Made by a program: the position numbers and the translations under genes. Positions 8,802 through 17,955 of a DNA stretch of 64,000 nt are shown in pieces. The DNA is from an uncultured Lactobacillus sp. (GTDB lineage: Bacteria; Bacillota; Bacilli; Lactobacillales; Lactobacillaceae). Each line of letters begins with the position of its first letter. Within the stretch, counting starts at the first letter, position 1. The notes under the pieces are model-generated. The model was given only the letters and a program-made list of their open reading frames with translations, did no database searches and was not told the DNA's origin. The stretch spans positions 434,001 through 498,000 of the forward strand of contig CALNAK010000022.1 of NCBI GenBank assembly GCA_937874185.1, given 5' to 3'.

Positions 8802-8890
8802 GGGGTAGGATTCAAGGCGTTAAGTGCTGATGGAACGGAATGTGAACGTCAGCTAAAGAGTTTTCTCGCGATCTTGTTTCCGCATTCGCC
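8802..8890 (+). promoter_or_regulatory. tetrahydrofolate (THF) riboswitch
   Basis: The aptamer contains the highly conserved gcgttaagtg block (8818-8827), a stem closed by ctgat...gtcag with the inner gaacggaatgtg, and the 3' segment ccgcattcgcc, all matching the THF class pattern. It stands directly upstream of a folate-family ECF gene. No U-tract follows. Instead ctcc (8927-8930) can pair with the ribosome site gggag (8934-8938), which suggests translational control. Confidence 0.87.
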
Positions 8891-8947
8891 ACTTTATATA
8901 TGTCTCTTTGCTATATTCGGTGGCAGCTCCTTTGGGAGATGTCGATT

Positions 8948-9478
8948 ATGAACAACAGTAGTAAAAGCACAGTAATTAGCGTCCAAGAAGTAACTTGGAT
9001 GGCATTGCTAATAGCATTGCAAATGGTTCTATCAAAGTTATCAATTGGTAGTAATACTTTGAAGGTTGGCTTCAGCTTTATTGCCATTGGTTTATTGGGT
9101 TATTATTTTGGACCCTTCAAGGCTGCAATGGCAAATGTGATTGCTGATATTATCAGTAATACCGTTATGTCATCGTCAGGTGGATTCTTCTGGGGATTCA
9201 CACTTTCAGCTTTGATTGCGGGAGTAATTTATGGTTTCATGTTATACAATCATAAGGTTACAGTTTGGAGAAGTTTTCTCACGGTCCTTTTAATAACAGT
9301 TATTGTTAATACAGGGATGAATACATTGTGGATACACATGATGACAAACTTGCCTTACATGACTTTGTTAGTTCCAAGACTTGCAAAAGAGGCGTTTAGC
9401 TTGGTTTACCAAACTGGACTCTTGTACATTGTCCTTAAATGGATAGATAATTCGAAGTTTAATAAAATCGGCCGCTAA
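8948..9478 (+). CDS. folT: folate-specific ECF transporter S component
   Basis: Membrane substrate-binding subunit of an energy-coupling factor transporter, about 176 aa with roughly six hydrophobic segments. It has an N-terminal helix with the small-residue pattern used for docking to the EcfT module. The upstream THF riboswitch supports folate as the substrate. An ATG at 8900 opens the frame, but the ribosome site gggag (8934-8938) lies 9 nt before the ATG at 8948, so I chose that start. The shared ATPase and EcfT genes are not in this window. Confidence 0.9.
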   Translation: MNNSSKSTVISVQEVTWMALLIALQMVLSKLSIGSNTLKVGFSFIAIGLLGYYFGPFKAAMANVIADIISNTVMSSSGGFFWGFTLSALIAGVIYGFMLYNHKVTVWRSFLTVLLITVIVNTGMNTLWIHMMTNLPYMTLLVPRLAKEAFSLVYQTGLLYIVLKWIDNSKFNKIGR

Positions 9479-9490
9479 GGCCTTTTTTTT
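9466..9490 (+). terminator. weak terminator after folT
   Basis: A short ggcc/ggcc stem around the stop codon, followed by eight T's. Confidence 0.45.
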
Positions 9491-9541
9491 ATGGGCAAAA
9501 TTATATGGTAAAATAGGTTCTATTAAGAATGAGGGATAAAT

Positions 9542-10264
9542 ATGAAAATATTAGCATTTGATACATCAAACAAGCCTCTATCTGTCGCCGTTGTTGTTGA
9601 CGGTAAGATTTTGGCACATATAGAATCTACTGAAAAGAAAACCCATAGTGTTTCTCTACTTCCAGATATTAAAGATACTTTAAAAAAATCTAATTTAACA
9701 ATTAATGATATTGATCTGATTGCCGTTGCCAAAGGCCCTGGCTCATATACAGGAGTCAGAATTGCCGTAACAGTTGCCAAGACTTTAGCCGATACTCTTC
9801 AGAAAAAATTAGTTGGAGTTTCCAGCTTGGAATTGTTAGCTGCCGATGGAGATGAGAGTCATGTTTTGGTTCCGTTAATGGATGCTAGAAATGACAATGC
9901 CTTTGCTGGCGTCTATATCCATAAAGACGGTAAATTGGTCAACGTATTAGCAGATCAACATACCTCAATGGAAAAGTTATTTGATACATTAAAGCCTTAT
10001 CAAGAAAGTGAATTGGAATTCGTCAACGCAACACCAAGATTACAAGAATTAATTCAAAATCAATATCCAAATGCAAAAGTAATAATGAGTGAAGATTCAT
10101 TGCCAGATGCGTCTAAACTAGCTAAATTAGCTGAAACAACAAAACCAGTTTCTGATGTTGATAATTTCATACCAACATATTTACGTTTGACCCAAGCTGA
10201 ACATGATTGGTACGCGAAGGGCCATAAGGAAGACAAAAATGTTTCCTATGTTGAAGAAATTTAA
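9542..10264 (+). CDS. tsaB: tRNA t6A modification protein TsaB
   Basis: Partner of TsaD in making N6-threonylcarbamoyladenosine at position 37 of ANN-decoding tRNAs. The 240-aa protein keeps the ASKHA-fold signatures FDTSNKPLSVAVV (6-18) and AKGPGSYTGVRIA, but lacks the metal-binding histidines of TsaD, as expected. The start has a clear gaggga. It overlaps the start of rimI and is followed by tsaD. Confidence 0.96.
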   Translation: MKILAFDTSNKPLSVAVVVDGKILAHIESTEKKTHSVSLLPDIKDTLKKSNLTINDIDLIAVAKGPGSYTGVRIAVTVAKTLADTLQKKLVGVSSLELLAADGDESHVLVPLMDARNDNAFAGVYIHKDGKLVNVLADQHTSMEKLFDTLKPYQESELEFVNATPRLQELIQNQYPNAKVIMSEDSLPDASKLAKLAETTKPVSDVDNFIPTYLRLTQAEHDWYAKGHKEDKNVSYVEEI

Positions 10265-10778
10265 GGATTTATTATCTGGCAGAATTGAAGGATTTGATTT
10301 TGAAACACAGTTAGTTAAAGTGGATGGTCAAGAATTCACATTACGCAAGGCGAACCGTAAGGACTCGGTCCAGTTCATGCAAGTGCAAGAATCGATTTAT
10401 CCAATTCCTGTGCCATGGCCAATTGATATTGTTGAAATGGAAATTGGTAATAAGAATGCACTTTATTTGTCATTAGTCGACAAGGATAGAGTTATCGCGT
10501 TTATTGGTCTTTCTTTGAGTGATAAAGTTGAATCGCACATAACCAATTTGGCGGTCCATATTGATTATCAAGATGTGGGTATCGGTCATCTTTTATTGGA
10601 TCAAGCATTTAAATATTGTAAATCACGTCACTTTACCAAGATGTCATTGGAAGTTGATGTAACAAACAAGGATGCTATTGCGTTGTATGAGGCTTTTGGA
10701 TTCAAAGTCGAGAATGTTCATAAAAAGTATTATTTTAGAAACCATCATGATGCATTAGAGATGATGGCTGATTTGTGA
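10239..10778 (+). CDS. rimI: ribosomal-protein-alanine N-acetyltransferase-like GNAT
   Basis: GNAT acetyltransferase of the RimI family, about 179 aa, between tsaB and tsaD as in Bacillus. The acetyl-CoA binding region is at HIDYQDVGIGHLLLDQA, followed by the C-terminal NKDAIALYEAFGFK pattern typical of RimI. The frame is open from an ATG at 10203, but the ribosome site aagga (10226-10230) favours the ATG at 10239. The gene overlaps the tsaB end by 26 nt. Its true substrate cannot be told from sequence. Confidence 0.9.
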   Translation: MFPMLKKFKDLLSGRIEGFDFETQLVKVDGQEFTLRKANRKDSVQFMQVQESIYPIPVPWPIDIVEMEIGNKNALYLSLVDKDRVIAFIGLSLSDKVESHITNLAVHIDYQDVGIGHLLLDQAFKYCKSRHFTKMSLEVDVTNKDAIALYEAFGFKVENVHKKYYFRNHHDALEMMADL

Positions 10779-10788
10779 GGGGAAAATT

Positions 10789-11811
10789 GTGAAAAAGGAT
10801 ACATTAATAATGTCATTTGAAAGCAGCTGTGATGAAACTTCTGTCGCTGTAATTAAGAATGGTAACGAAATTTTATCAAATATTATTGCAACACAAATAA
10901 AGAGTCACCAACGTTTCGGAGGAGTTGTTCCCGAAGTTGCTAGTCGTCATCACGTTGAAGAAATAACGACATGTATCAATATGGCTTTAGACGAAGCTAA
11001 GGTTGGTTACGAAGATCTTGATGCTGTTGCTGTGACATACGGACCAGGACTAGTTGGCTCATTGTTAATCGGAATTATGGCTGCTAAGACTGTTGCCTTT
11101 GCTCATGATTTACCATTGATCAAAGTTAATCACTTGGCTGGACATATTTATTCAGCTAATTTTGTGACAGATTTGAAATACCCATTCATGGCGCTATTAG
11201 TGTCAGGTGGACACACTGAAATTGTTTCAGTTACAGCTCCAGGAGTTTTCCACACCTTGGGTGATACTAGGGATGATGCTGTAGGTGAAGCATATGACAA
11301 AATCGGTAGAATTCTAGGTATCAATTATCCAGCCGGTAAAAAAGTTGACCAGATGGCTGCTGTTGGTAATGATGTATTCGACTTTCCACGTGCCATGGTT
11401 CAAGAAGATAACTTGGACTTCAGTTTCAGTGGTTTGAAGAGTGCCGTTATCAATCGTGTGCATCACGCTGATCAAATTCACGAAGATTTGAACAAAGATG
11501 ACGTTGCAGCCAGTTTCCAAGGTGCCGTTTTGGATATCTTAACTAATAAGACTTTCCGAGCTTTGAAACAACATCCAGTTAATCAATTGATTGTTGCCGG
11601 TGGAGTTTCAGCAAACCAAGGATTACGCAAACGCTTGGCTGAAGAAATTGAGAAAAGAAATCTCGATATCGAATTAGTTTTCCCACCATTAAGACTTTGT
11701 GGTGATAACGCCGCAATGATTGGTGCTATGGCTCAGATTCAATATGATAAAGGTGATTTCGCTGATTTGACCGTTAATGCTGACCCTAGTTTGGATTTTG
11801 ATATGGAATAA
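10789..11811 (+). CDS. tsaD: tRNA t6A threonylcarbamoyltransferase TsaD
   Basis: Catalytic subunit transferring the threonylcarbamoyl group to A37 of tRNA. The 340-aa protein shows FESSCDETSVAV (10-21), the metal-binding HLAGH (H115 and H119) and LLVSGGHTEIV. It starts with GTG 6 nt after gagggg. Its TAA stop is followed two bases later by the tagagag of a family B repeat. Confidence 0.97.
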   Translation: MKKDTLIMSFESSCDETSVAVIKNGNEILSNIIATQIKSHQRFGGVVPEVASRHHVEEITTCINMALDEAKVGYEDLDAVAVTYGPGLVGSLLIGIMAAKTVAFAHDLPLIKVNHLAGHIYSANFVTDLKYPFMALLVSGGHTEIVSVTAPGVFHTLGDTRDDAVGEAYDKIGRILGINYPAGKKVDQMAAVGNDVFDFPRAMVQEDNLDFSFSGLKSAVINRVHHADQIHEDLNKDDVAASFQGAVLDILTNKTFRALKQHPVNQLIVAGGVSANQGLRKRLAEEIEKRNLDIELVFPPLRLCGDNAAMIGAMAQIQYDKGDFADLTVNADPSLDFDME

Positions 11812-11813
11812 TG

Positions 11814-11947
11814 TAGAGAGCGGAACAAGGGCGGTCAGCTCCCGAGCATTTGCAGGACTTCACGAATTATACGCGGTTGTTGCGTATGATTTGGGAAGTC
11901 AGGCAAAGCGGAGTGGAGTTGCCCTTGTGTAGCTTATTTCAAAATCA
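11814..11947 (+). repeat. family B 3'-end repeat, copy B2
   Basis: Begins tagagagcgg just after the tsaD stop. The outer arms acaagggc/gcccttgt pair exactly. The core has gacttc/gaagtc and atacgc/gcgtat stems. It is nearly identical to B1 except for compensated arm bases. Confidence 0.9.
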
Positions 11948-11998
11948 GAGAGCGGAGAGAATGGTTAGATTCTGAGCATTTGCCTAAGCCTATAAAAT
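11948..11998 (+). repeat. family B truncated copy
   Basis: The left arm agagcgg...agattctgagcatttgcctaagcc matches the left half of copy B8 (55582) and then stops, so this is a remnant lying in tandem after B2. Confidence 0.7.
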
Positions 11999-12009
11999 AA
12001 CAAATTAAT

Positions 12010-12049
12010 AAAGATGCTATCGAATATTTTATCGATGGCATCTTTTTTT
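12010..12049 (+). terminator. intrinsic terminator after tsaD and the repeats
   Basis: The stem aagatgctatcga/tcgatggcatctt with one mismatch is followed by a run of T's. Confidence 0.88.
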
Positions 12050-12166
12050 CGAAAAAAATCTAGATTTTCATATTTTTTGGTTTATAATTCAAACGGAAAT
12101 AAATTATTTTCAGAAAGCTATTAATAATTGTCCGAAGTTGTGGTAAAAAGAATGGGAGGTGTTTTA

Positions 12167-12910
12167 ATGAAGAGCAAAACGACGATTTCATATGTGATTT
12201 TGAAATATGATGAAGAAACTAACAGCATTTTTACTAAAACTTCCAATAACGATAAAAACACATACAGGGAACCATCTTTCGGTTATGAGCCCAATGAGAA
12301 ATTTGGGGTAATTGATAATGATTTGCCTAATGAAGATTACAGTTTGGATGATATGAAGTCATTTGTAGTTGAAGAACTTTCTGATTTTAAAACTAATATT
12401 GATGAAGCACACATTTTCTTGCCATTTGTGACTGCTACGACGGTTGATAAACGACGAGTTTATAATTATACGGCGGTCATTCTTGAATCTGATAAGAATG
12501 AATTTTCATCAATGAATTATGAATCTTGGCATCGGGTCAAATATAATTCTGAGAAAAAAGTCTGGAGTTTAGCTTGGGAGAGCGGTTTGACTGATCCAGT
12601 CGACTTCATCATCCATGACGTTGCTAGTGAAAATTATGCTATCAATCCTAACGGAAAAGATGATCAAATTGATTTCTGCAATGTTATGCATTTTGTCGCG
12701 GAACAAACCAAAGATTTTCCAATTCTAGGTTTATTGTCAGGTAGTAAATTTACTTTGAATCAAGTGTTACGTTATCAAGAACTTCTGGGTATTGATGGTG
12801 AAAAAGTTAAAACTGCTACGGCATTTGAAAATCAGTATTCTGGTGCGATTCAAGTTTTAAAAGATGATCATGCTAGTACGATGTATAAGATAAAGTCTGA
12901 ATACTTATAA
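12167..12910 (+). CDS. hypothetical protein, possible degenerate Nudix-type regulator
   Basis: Unrecognised 247-aa protein. The start is set by gggaggtg (12153-12160), 6 nt before the ATG; the frame is open further upstream. The N-terminal strand TISYVILKYDEETNSIF looks like the first strand of a Nudix domain, but no Nudix box is visible. The C-terminal stretch SKFTLNQVLRYQELLGID resembles the winged helix of NrtR-like Nudix regulators. This is a weak, by-eye suggestion; an unrelated fold is possible. It stands alone, with a terminator after it. Confidence 0.6.
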   Translation: MKSKTTISYVILKYDEETNSIFTKTSNNDKNTYREPSFGYEPNEKFGVIDNDLPNEDYSLDDMKSFVVEELSDFKTNIDEAHIFLPFVTATTVDKRRVYNYTAVILESDKNEFSSMNYESWHRVKYNSEKKVWSLAWESGLTDPVDFIIHDVASENYAINPNGKDDQIDFCNVMHFVAEQTKDFPILGLLSGSKFTLNQVLRYQELLGIDGEKVKTATAFENQYSGAIQVLKDDHASTMYKIKSEYL

Positions 12911-12946
12911 AAAAAACGTTGAGAAATTTTTTCTCAGCGTTTTTTA
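12911..12946. terminator. bidirectional terminator between convergent genes
   Basis: The stem aacgttgagaa/ttctcagcgtt (one G-T pair) has A's on the left and T's on the right. It serves the preceding plus-strand gene and probably also the minus-strand gene that ends at 12947. Confidence 0.85.
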
Positions 12947-13798
12947 TTACTTAAATTTGTTTTCCAATTTACTCATCCAAAGGGCTAAAAACATACCTAA
13001 AATGAACAGTGAGCCACTTAATACCATATCTAGTGTATTGATACCTGCATAGGAGATACTATCCTCTAAATAGGGATTAGGTACCAATATCAGAATGGTA
13101 CTTGCTAGAACAATTCCAAGGATGAAATGGTAAACCCGCGAATGATGATATTCGATTAATTTTTCCATAGCTTTGGAGAATGTCAGCATTGAGATGATTC
13201 CACCGATAGCAATCGGAATGAAGACCATCATGTCAAAATCTTTGAAACCTTTAAGCATTGGTGAATAGAGTCCCAGAATAATTAACAGGTTAGATGGACT
13301 CAATCCGGGAACTAACACACCCAAGGCAATTAGGATACCGGCAATGACGAATCCTAGGAAGTTGGCAGGGATGGTACCAAAAATTTCGCTCATGAAGAAG
13401 AGAAATAATCCACCACCAATCAACATCGTCAAGAACCAGGCAATATCAATTTTGTCTCGCTTAGTCCGTGAAGTTGATTCTTTGATCAAAGTCGGCAAGG
13501 TCCCAAAAATTGTTCCCGCAAAGCCCCATAAGACAATGACTTGATAGTGTTGTAGAAGGTAGTCCAATGGTTGTGATAGGACTCCAATTCCGACAATTCC
13601 ACCAATTCCAACTGGTAAAAAATAAAGAAAGTCTCGTTTGAAATTTTGACGAATGTGGGCCATGAATCCTAATAGTCGTTCATAGATTCCTAGAATGGCG
13701 GCCAATACGCCACCAGAAACTCCAGGAAGAATGAATCCTAAGGCAATAATTACACCTTTAAAAAAGCGAATTAAAAAGTTATCTTGTCGTTTTTCCAT
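12947..13798 (-). CDS. polyprenyl-phosphate translocase-like DUF368 protein (PopT family)
   Basis: Multi-pass membrane protein of the DUF368 family, members of which were shown to recycle undecaprenyl phosphate across the membrane for wall synthesis. The 283-aa protein has about eight hydrophobic segments and two inverted-repeat motifs rich in Gly/Pro: FILPGVSGGVLAAILG near the N terminus and VLVPGLSPSNLLIILG in the second half. A gagga-like ribosome site precedes the ATG. The role is inferred from family membership. Confidence 0.88.
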   Translation of the reverse strand: MEKRQDNFLIRFFKGVIIALGFILPGVSGGVLAAILGIYERLLGFMAHIRQNFKRDFLYFLPVGIGGIVGIGVLSQPLDYLLQHYQVIVLWGFAGTIFGTLPTLIKESTSRTKRDKIDIAWFLTMLIGGGLFLFFMSEIFGTIPANFLGFVIAGILIALGVLVPGLSPSNLLIILGLYSPMLKGFKDFDMMVFIPIAIGGIISMLTFSKAMEKLIEYHHSRVYHFILGIVLASTILILVPNPYLEDSISYAGINTLDMVLSGSLFILGMFLALWMSKLENKFK

Positions 13799-13954
13799 GT
13801 GTCCTCTTTTGAAAATTCATTTAGACTAATCTATCAAGAATTAGCAATCATTGCAATAAAAAGTAGATAGATGGTTTTAGACTTCATGGAATTTCATAAT
13901 TGAATATTTCGTTTTTATTAATCGTGAAGCTAATTTTAAAAGACCGATTAGTCA

Positions 13955-14110
13955 GTAGCGGAGCAATATAGATGTCTCAGTCATGAAATTATTCTTAGTT
14001 GGCGTTTTTTGCCAACTTAGAATAAGACTCGATTTGGAAACAATTTTTGAACTTAAAAATTGGTTTCAAACGATGTCCATGACGTTCCAGACATCTATAT
14101 TGCGGAGCGG
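13955..14110 (+). repeat. family A branched palindromic repeat, copy A3
   Basis: Outer arms caatatagatgtct/agacatctatattg pair perfectly. They differ from copy A2 by one base in each arm, at matching positions, so the pairing is kept. Inner stems resemble those of A2 (ttcttagttggc/gccaacttagaa). It lies between the ABC-F gene end and the start of the DUF368 gene, both on the minus strand. Confidence 0.87.
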
Positions 14111-14133
14111 ATAAAAAAAGCAGACAACGAGGT

Positions 14134-16053
14134 CTACTTTTCTTGATTATCAAAGTCTTCAAGTTCAAGGGATTTTTCAGTCCAATCTTCTTCAAGCTTA
14201 TCTTGTTGAACTTTATTTTCATCTAGTTCCTTTTGAAGGTCGCCCAATTTACTGTAGGATGTTAAGTTCTCATCTTTAGTCATTTCTTTTTGAATGGCGG
14301 TATTTTTAGATTCTAATTCGGCCATTTGACTTTCAAGTTCTTCAACTTGACGACGTAATTTACGTTCTTGCTTTTGTTGTTCCTTTGATTGTTGATATTC
14401 AACTTTTTTCACACTAGTTGTGGAAACATTTTCTGCTTCAGCAACCGGAGTATCAGTTGTTTTTTCAAGATAATAATCGTAATCACCAAGATAAATTTTG
14501 CTTCCGGAAGTACCGATATCAACGATACGGTCGGCTAAAGTATTCAAGAGGTAACGGTCATGGGAAACGAAGAGGACAGTTCCGGCAAATTCTTTCAAGG
14601 CGTCTTCCAAAACTTCCTTACTGTCAATGTCCAAATGGTTAGTTGGCTCATCCATTAGTAATAAGTTGTCGTTTTCCATCGAAAGTTTAGTCAAAGTTAA
14701 ACGAGCTTTTTCACCACCGGACAATCCAGCAACTGGTTTCAAAACATCATCACCACTGAATAGGAAAGCTCCTAATTTATTACGGATAACTTGTTCATCA
14801 AGCCTTGGATAGAGGTCCCAGATTTCATGTAAGACATCTTTTTTCGGATCAAGGTTCTTCAAATTCTGATCATAGTAACCAACTTGGACGTTAGCACCAA
14901 ATTGGGAAGTTCCCTTGATCATTGGAATTTTACCAAGGATTGATTTTAGAAAAGTTGATTTACCGATACCATTAGGTCCGATAATACCAACACGTTCACC
15001 TTTTTTGACATCAAGGTTGATTGGTTCAGACATGATTTCGTCATCATAACCAATAGCAGCGTCCTTAACTAACAGAACATCGTTACCACTTTCTTTGTCG
15101 ATATCAAATGAGAAGTGAACTGATCCTTGGTCGCTTCCGGGACGATCCAACACATCCATAGCTTCCAACTTCTTACGACGACTTTGGGCCATCTTAGTAG
15201 TTGAGGCACGGACAATATTTTTCTGAATATATTCTTCAGTTTTCTTGATCTCAGCTTGTTGCTCTTCATAATGTTTCCAAGCAACTTCTTGATTCTTCTT
15301 CTTTTCTTGTAAGTAGAAAGTATAGTTACCGGAATAATGAGTTGATGAATGTTGATTGATTTCAACGATTTCTGTAACAACTTTATCGAGGAAGTATTGA
15401 TCATGGGAAACAATAACTAAAGCGCCACGATAATTTTTGAGATAACCTTCCAGCCATTCGACTGTTGTAATGTCCAAATGGTTAGTAGGTTCATCAAGTA
15501 AAAGAATGTCGTGATGTTCCAAAAGCATTTTTGCCATTGCCAAACGTGATCTCTCACCACCTGAAAGGGTAGAAATTTGTGCTCCCCAAACATCTTCATC
15601 GAAGCCGAATCCCTTGAGGACGCTGCGAATCTCAGATTGATATCCATAACCATTTTCTTGGCGGAAGGTATTTTGTAATTGGTCATATTGTTTCAAAATG
15701 GAATCGTAGTCTTTGGTATCTGGATTTGCTAATTTTTCTTCAAGAGCGTGCATTTTTTTCTCTTGTTCTTTCAAATAAGCAAAAACTTGTTCCATTTCGT
15801 TAAAAATTTTATTTTCGCTATTTAGGCCAGAATCCTGTGCCAAATAACCGATATTTGTGTCTTTTTTGAGAGCAATATTTCCATCGTTATAGCTCTCTTG
15901 GTTGGAAATAATCTTCAATAAAGTCGATTTTCCAACTCCGTTTCGGCCGACCAAACCGATACGACTGTTGTCTTGGACCTCAAAACTTACATTTGAGAAA
16001 AGTTTTTTAGTACCGAAATTCTTAGTAATGCTCTGTGCTTGTAATAGAATCAA
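14134..16053 (-). CDS. ABC-F family ATPase (YdiF-type)
   Basis: Soluble protein with two ATP-binding cassettes and no membrane domain; ABC-F members act on the ribosome in translation or antibiotic protection. The 639-aa protein has Walker A GRNGVGKST (36-44) and GPNGIGKST, and signatures LSGGERSRLAMAK and LSGGEKARLTLTK. It also has a linker with charged helices and a C-terminal coiled coil (about the last 90 residues). Its place beside rex and groESL matches B. subtilis ydiF. Resistance function is not indicated. Confidence 0.93.
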   Translation of the reverse strand: MILLQAQSITKNFGTKKLFSNVSFEVQDNSRIGLVGRNGVGKSTLLKIISNQESYNDGNIALKKDTNIGYLAQDSGLNSENKIFNEMEQVFAYLKEQEKKMHALEEKLANPDTKDYDSILKQYDQLQNTFRQENGYGYQSEIRSVLKGFGFDEDVWGAQISTLSGGERSRLAMAKMLLEHHDILLLDEPTNHLDITTVEWLEGYLKNYRGALVIVSHDQYFLDKVVTEIVEINQHSSTHYSGNYTFYLQEKKKNQEVAWKHYEEQQAEIKKTEEYIQKNIVRASTTKMAQSRRKKLEAMDVLDRPGSDQGSVHFSFDIDKESGNDVLLVKDAAIGYDDEIMSEPINLDVKKGERVGIIGPNGIGKSTFLKSILGKIPMIKGTSQFGANVQVGYYDQNLKNLDPKKDVLHEIWDLYPRLDEQVIRNKLGAFLFSGDDVLKPVAGLSGGEKARLTLTKLSMENDNLLLMDEPTNHLDIDSKEVLEDALKEFAGTVLFVSHDRYLLNTLADRIVDIGTSGSKIYLGDYDYYLEKTTDTPVAEAENVSTTSVKKVEYQQSKEQQKQERKLRRQVEELESQMAELESKNTAIQKEMTKDENLTSYSKLGDLQKELDENKVQQDKLEEDWTEKSLELEDFDNQEK

Positions 16054-16189
16054 TTTTAAGCTCCTTTATATATTCACAATTTTATCATTATTTAATTAAT
16101 TTTGTCTTTATAGGTTTAACGTATTGCGTTTTTGTTAGTTTTTATTTACTATGAATGTTAGTGAAATGACACACATATGGTGGTAAATA

Positions 16190-16840
16190 ATGACAAAAAC
16201 AACAGTTCCAAACGCAACGATAAAGCGGTTACCAATTTATTATAGATATTTCCAATTCCTAAAAGATGAGGGCACAAAAAAAATCTCCTCTGGCGAATTA
16301 TCAGAAGGGGTCAAGATAGATAGTGCTACAATTAGACGTGACTTCTCATATCTAGGAGCACTTGGAAAACGTGGTTATGGCTACGATGTAAACGATTTAG
16401 TAGCGTTCTTTAAGAAGCTATTGAATCAAGACAAGCGTACTAACGTAGCCCTAGTTGGTGTTGGTAATTTAGGTAACGCCTTATTAAATTATAACTTTTC
16501 TCGGACAAATAATGTTCGAATTGCTGCAGCTTTTGATATTAATAAGGAAATTGTTGGAACAGTTAAGAGTGGAGTTCCTGTTTACGATATTAGTGAAATT
16601 AAGGAACAACTGAATTTACAACAGATTGACGTCTGTATCTTAACCGTTTCTTCGAATGCCGCTCAAACAACAGCTGATCAACTAGCTGATGCTGGAGTTA
16701 GAGGTATCTTGAACTTTACACCGGTAATAATTAACGTTCCAAACAGTATCCGTGTTCATTATGTTGATTTAGCAAATGAACTACAGACATTGATTTTCTT
16801 CCTGGACCGTGATAAATCACAAACTGAAGAACAAAATTAA
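16190..16840 (+). CDS. rex: redox-sensing transcriptional repressor Rex
   Basis: Binds NAD(H) and represses fermentation and NADH-reoxidation genes when the NADH/NAD ratio is low. The 216-aa protein has an N-terminal winged helix with ATIRRDFSYLGALGKRGYGYDV (about 46-67) and a Rossmann fold with VGVGNLGNAL (near 88-97). The ATG follows ggtggtaaata, a plausible ribosome site. I did not find a convincing Rex operator just upstream. manA follows 21 bases later. Confidence 0.95.
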   Translation: MTKTTVPNATIKRLPIYYRYFQFLKDEGTKKISSGELSEGVKIDSATIRRDFSYLGALGKRGYGYDVNDLVAFFKKLLNQDKRTNVALVGVGNLGNALLNYNFSRTNNVRIAAAFDINKEIVGTVKSGVPVYDISEIKEQLNLQQIDVCILTVSSNAAQTTADQLADAGVRGILNFTPVIINVPNSIRVHYVDLANELQTLIFFLDRDKSQTEEQN

Positions 16841-16861
16841 TATTTTGGGGGAATTTTCATT

Positions 16862-17830
16862 ATGAGTGAACCATTATTTCTAAAACCAGTATTCCACGAA
16901 AAAATTTGGGGTGGAAGAAAGTTAGAAACTAAGTTCGGTTACAACATTCCAGATGGCGCTATTGGCGAATGCTGGGCTATTTCAGGACATCCACATGGAC
17001 GTTCAGAAGTTGAGAATGGCGAATTTGCTGGTCAATACGTTGATGATTTATGGAAAGAACACAGTGAATTGTTTGGCAATCCAAAGGGTAAAGTATTCCC
17101 AATGTTAACAAAGATTTTGGATGCTGAAGCAAGTCTATCTGTTCAAGTGCACCCAGATAACGATTATGCTTGGAAGCACGAACACGAATTAGGTAAGACA
17201 GAATGTTGGTACATCATTGATGCAGAACCAGGCTCATATTTGATTTATGGTCACAATGCTAAGAATAAAGCTGAACTTGATAAGATGATTGAAACAGGCG
17301 ACTGGGATCACTTATTGAGAAAAGTTCCCGTTAAGAAGGGTGAATTCTACTACGTACCAAGTGGTACAGTTCATGCTTTGAATAAAGGAATCATGGCATT
17401 GGAAACACAACAAAGTAGTGATACAACATATCGTTTGTACGACTATGACCGTGTAGAAAAGGCCACAGGTAAGAAACGTGAACTTCACATTAAACAATCA
17501 GAAGATACAATTACCGTTCCCCACGAAGATCCAAAACTAGATATCGAAACAAAAGAAGAAGGCAAGAATACATTCACAACCTTCGTACAACCACCAGTAT
17601 CACCATTCTTCTCAGTCTATCGCTGGGTAATTAAAGAACCAGCAATGCTAAAACACCAAATTGGTAAGTACACATTGATTTCAGTAATCAATGGAGAAGG
17701 TACAATTACCGTTGAAGGCAAAGACTATGATTTGAAGAAAGGAATCCACCTAATCGTTCCAGCCACAGTCAGTGAATGGACACTTGCGGGTGATTTGGAT
17801 ATTATTGCTTCAGAATCCGGAGAGGAATAG
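16862..17830 (+). CDS. manA: mannose-6-phosphate isomerase, class I
   Basis: Interconverts mannose-6-phosphate and fructose-6-phosphate. The 322-aa cupin-type protein has the zinc-site segments QVHPDND and SGTVHAL plus the N-terminal LKPVFHEKIWGGRKL motif of bacterial short-form ManA. A gggggaa ribosome site precedes the ATG. Its TAG stop codon is the first codon-sized unit of a family B repeat. Confidence 0.95.
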   Translation: MSEPLFLKPVFHEKIWGGRKLETKFGYNIPDGAIGECWAISGHPHGRSEVENGEFAGQYVDDLWKEHSELFGNPKGKVFPMLTKILDAEASLSVQVHPDNDYAWKHEHELGKTECWYIIDAEPGSYLIYGHNAKNKAELDKMIETGDWDHLLRKVPVKKGEFYYVPSGTVHALNKGIMALETQQSSDTTYRLYDYDRVEKATGKKRELHIKQSEDTITVPHEDPKLDIETKEEGKNTFTTFVQPPVSPFFSVYRWVIKEPAMLKHQIGKYTLISVINGEGTITVEGKDYDLKKGIHLIVPATVSEWTLAGDLDIIASESGEE

Positions 17831-17955
17831 AGAGCGCAGTAGACCGGGAATTTCCGAGCATTTGCAGGACTTCACGAATTGCACGCGATTTTGCGTGTGA
17901 TTTGGGAAGTCAGGCAAAGCGGAGTGAAATTGGTCTACGGAGCTCGTTTAGGACG
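17828..17955 (+). repeat. family B 3'-end repeat, copy B3
   Basis: The TAG of tagagagcg is the manA stop. The arms gtagacc/ggtctac differ from every other copy but pair perfectly. The core has the same gacttc/gaagtc stem, with gcacgc/gcgtgt replacing atacgc/gcgtat. Confidence 0.9.

Noticed and set aside
13995..14222. Minus-strand ORF of 75 codons across repeat A3
   Set aside because: Most of it lies in the repeat and the rest overlaps the end of the ABC-F gene in another frame.
16090..16180. Possible Rex operator before rex
   Set aside because: Segments such as atttactatgaatgttagtgaaat are only roughly palindromic and do not match the ttgtga-n-tcacaa pattern well enough.
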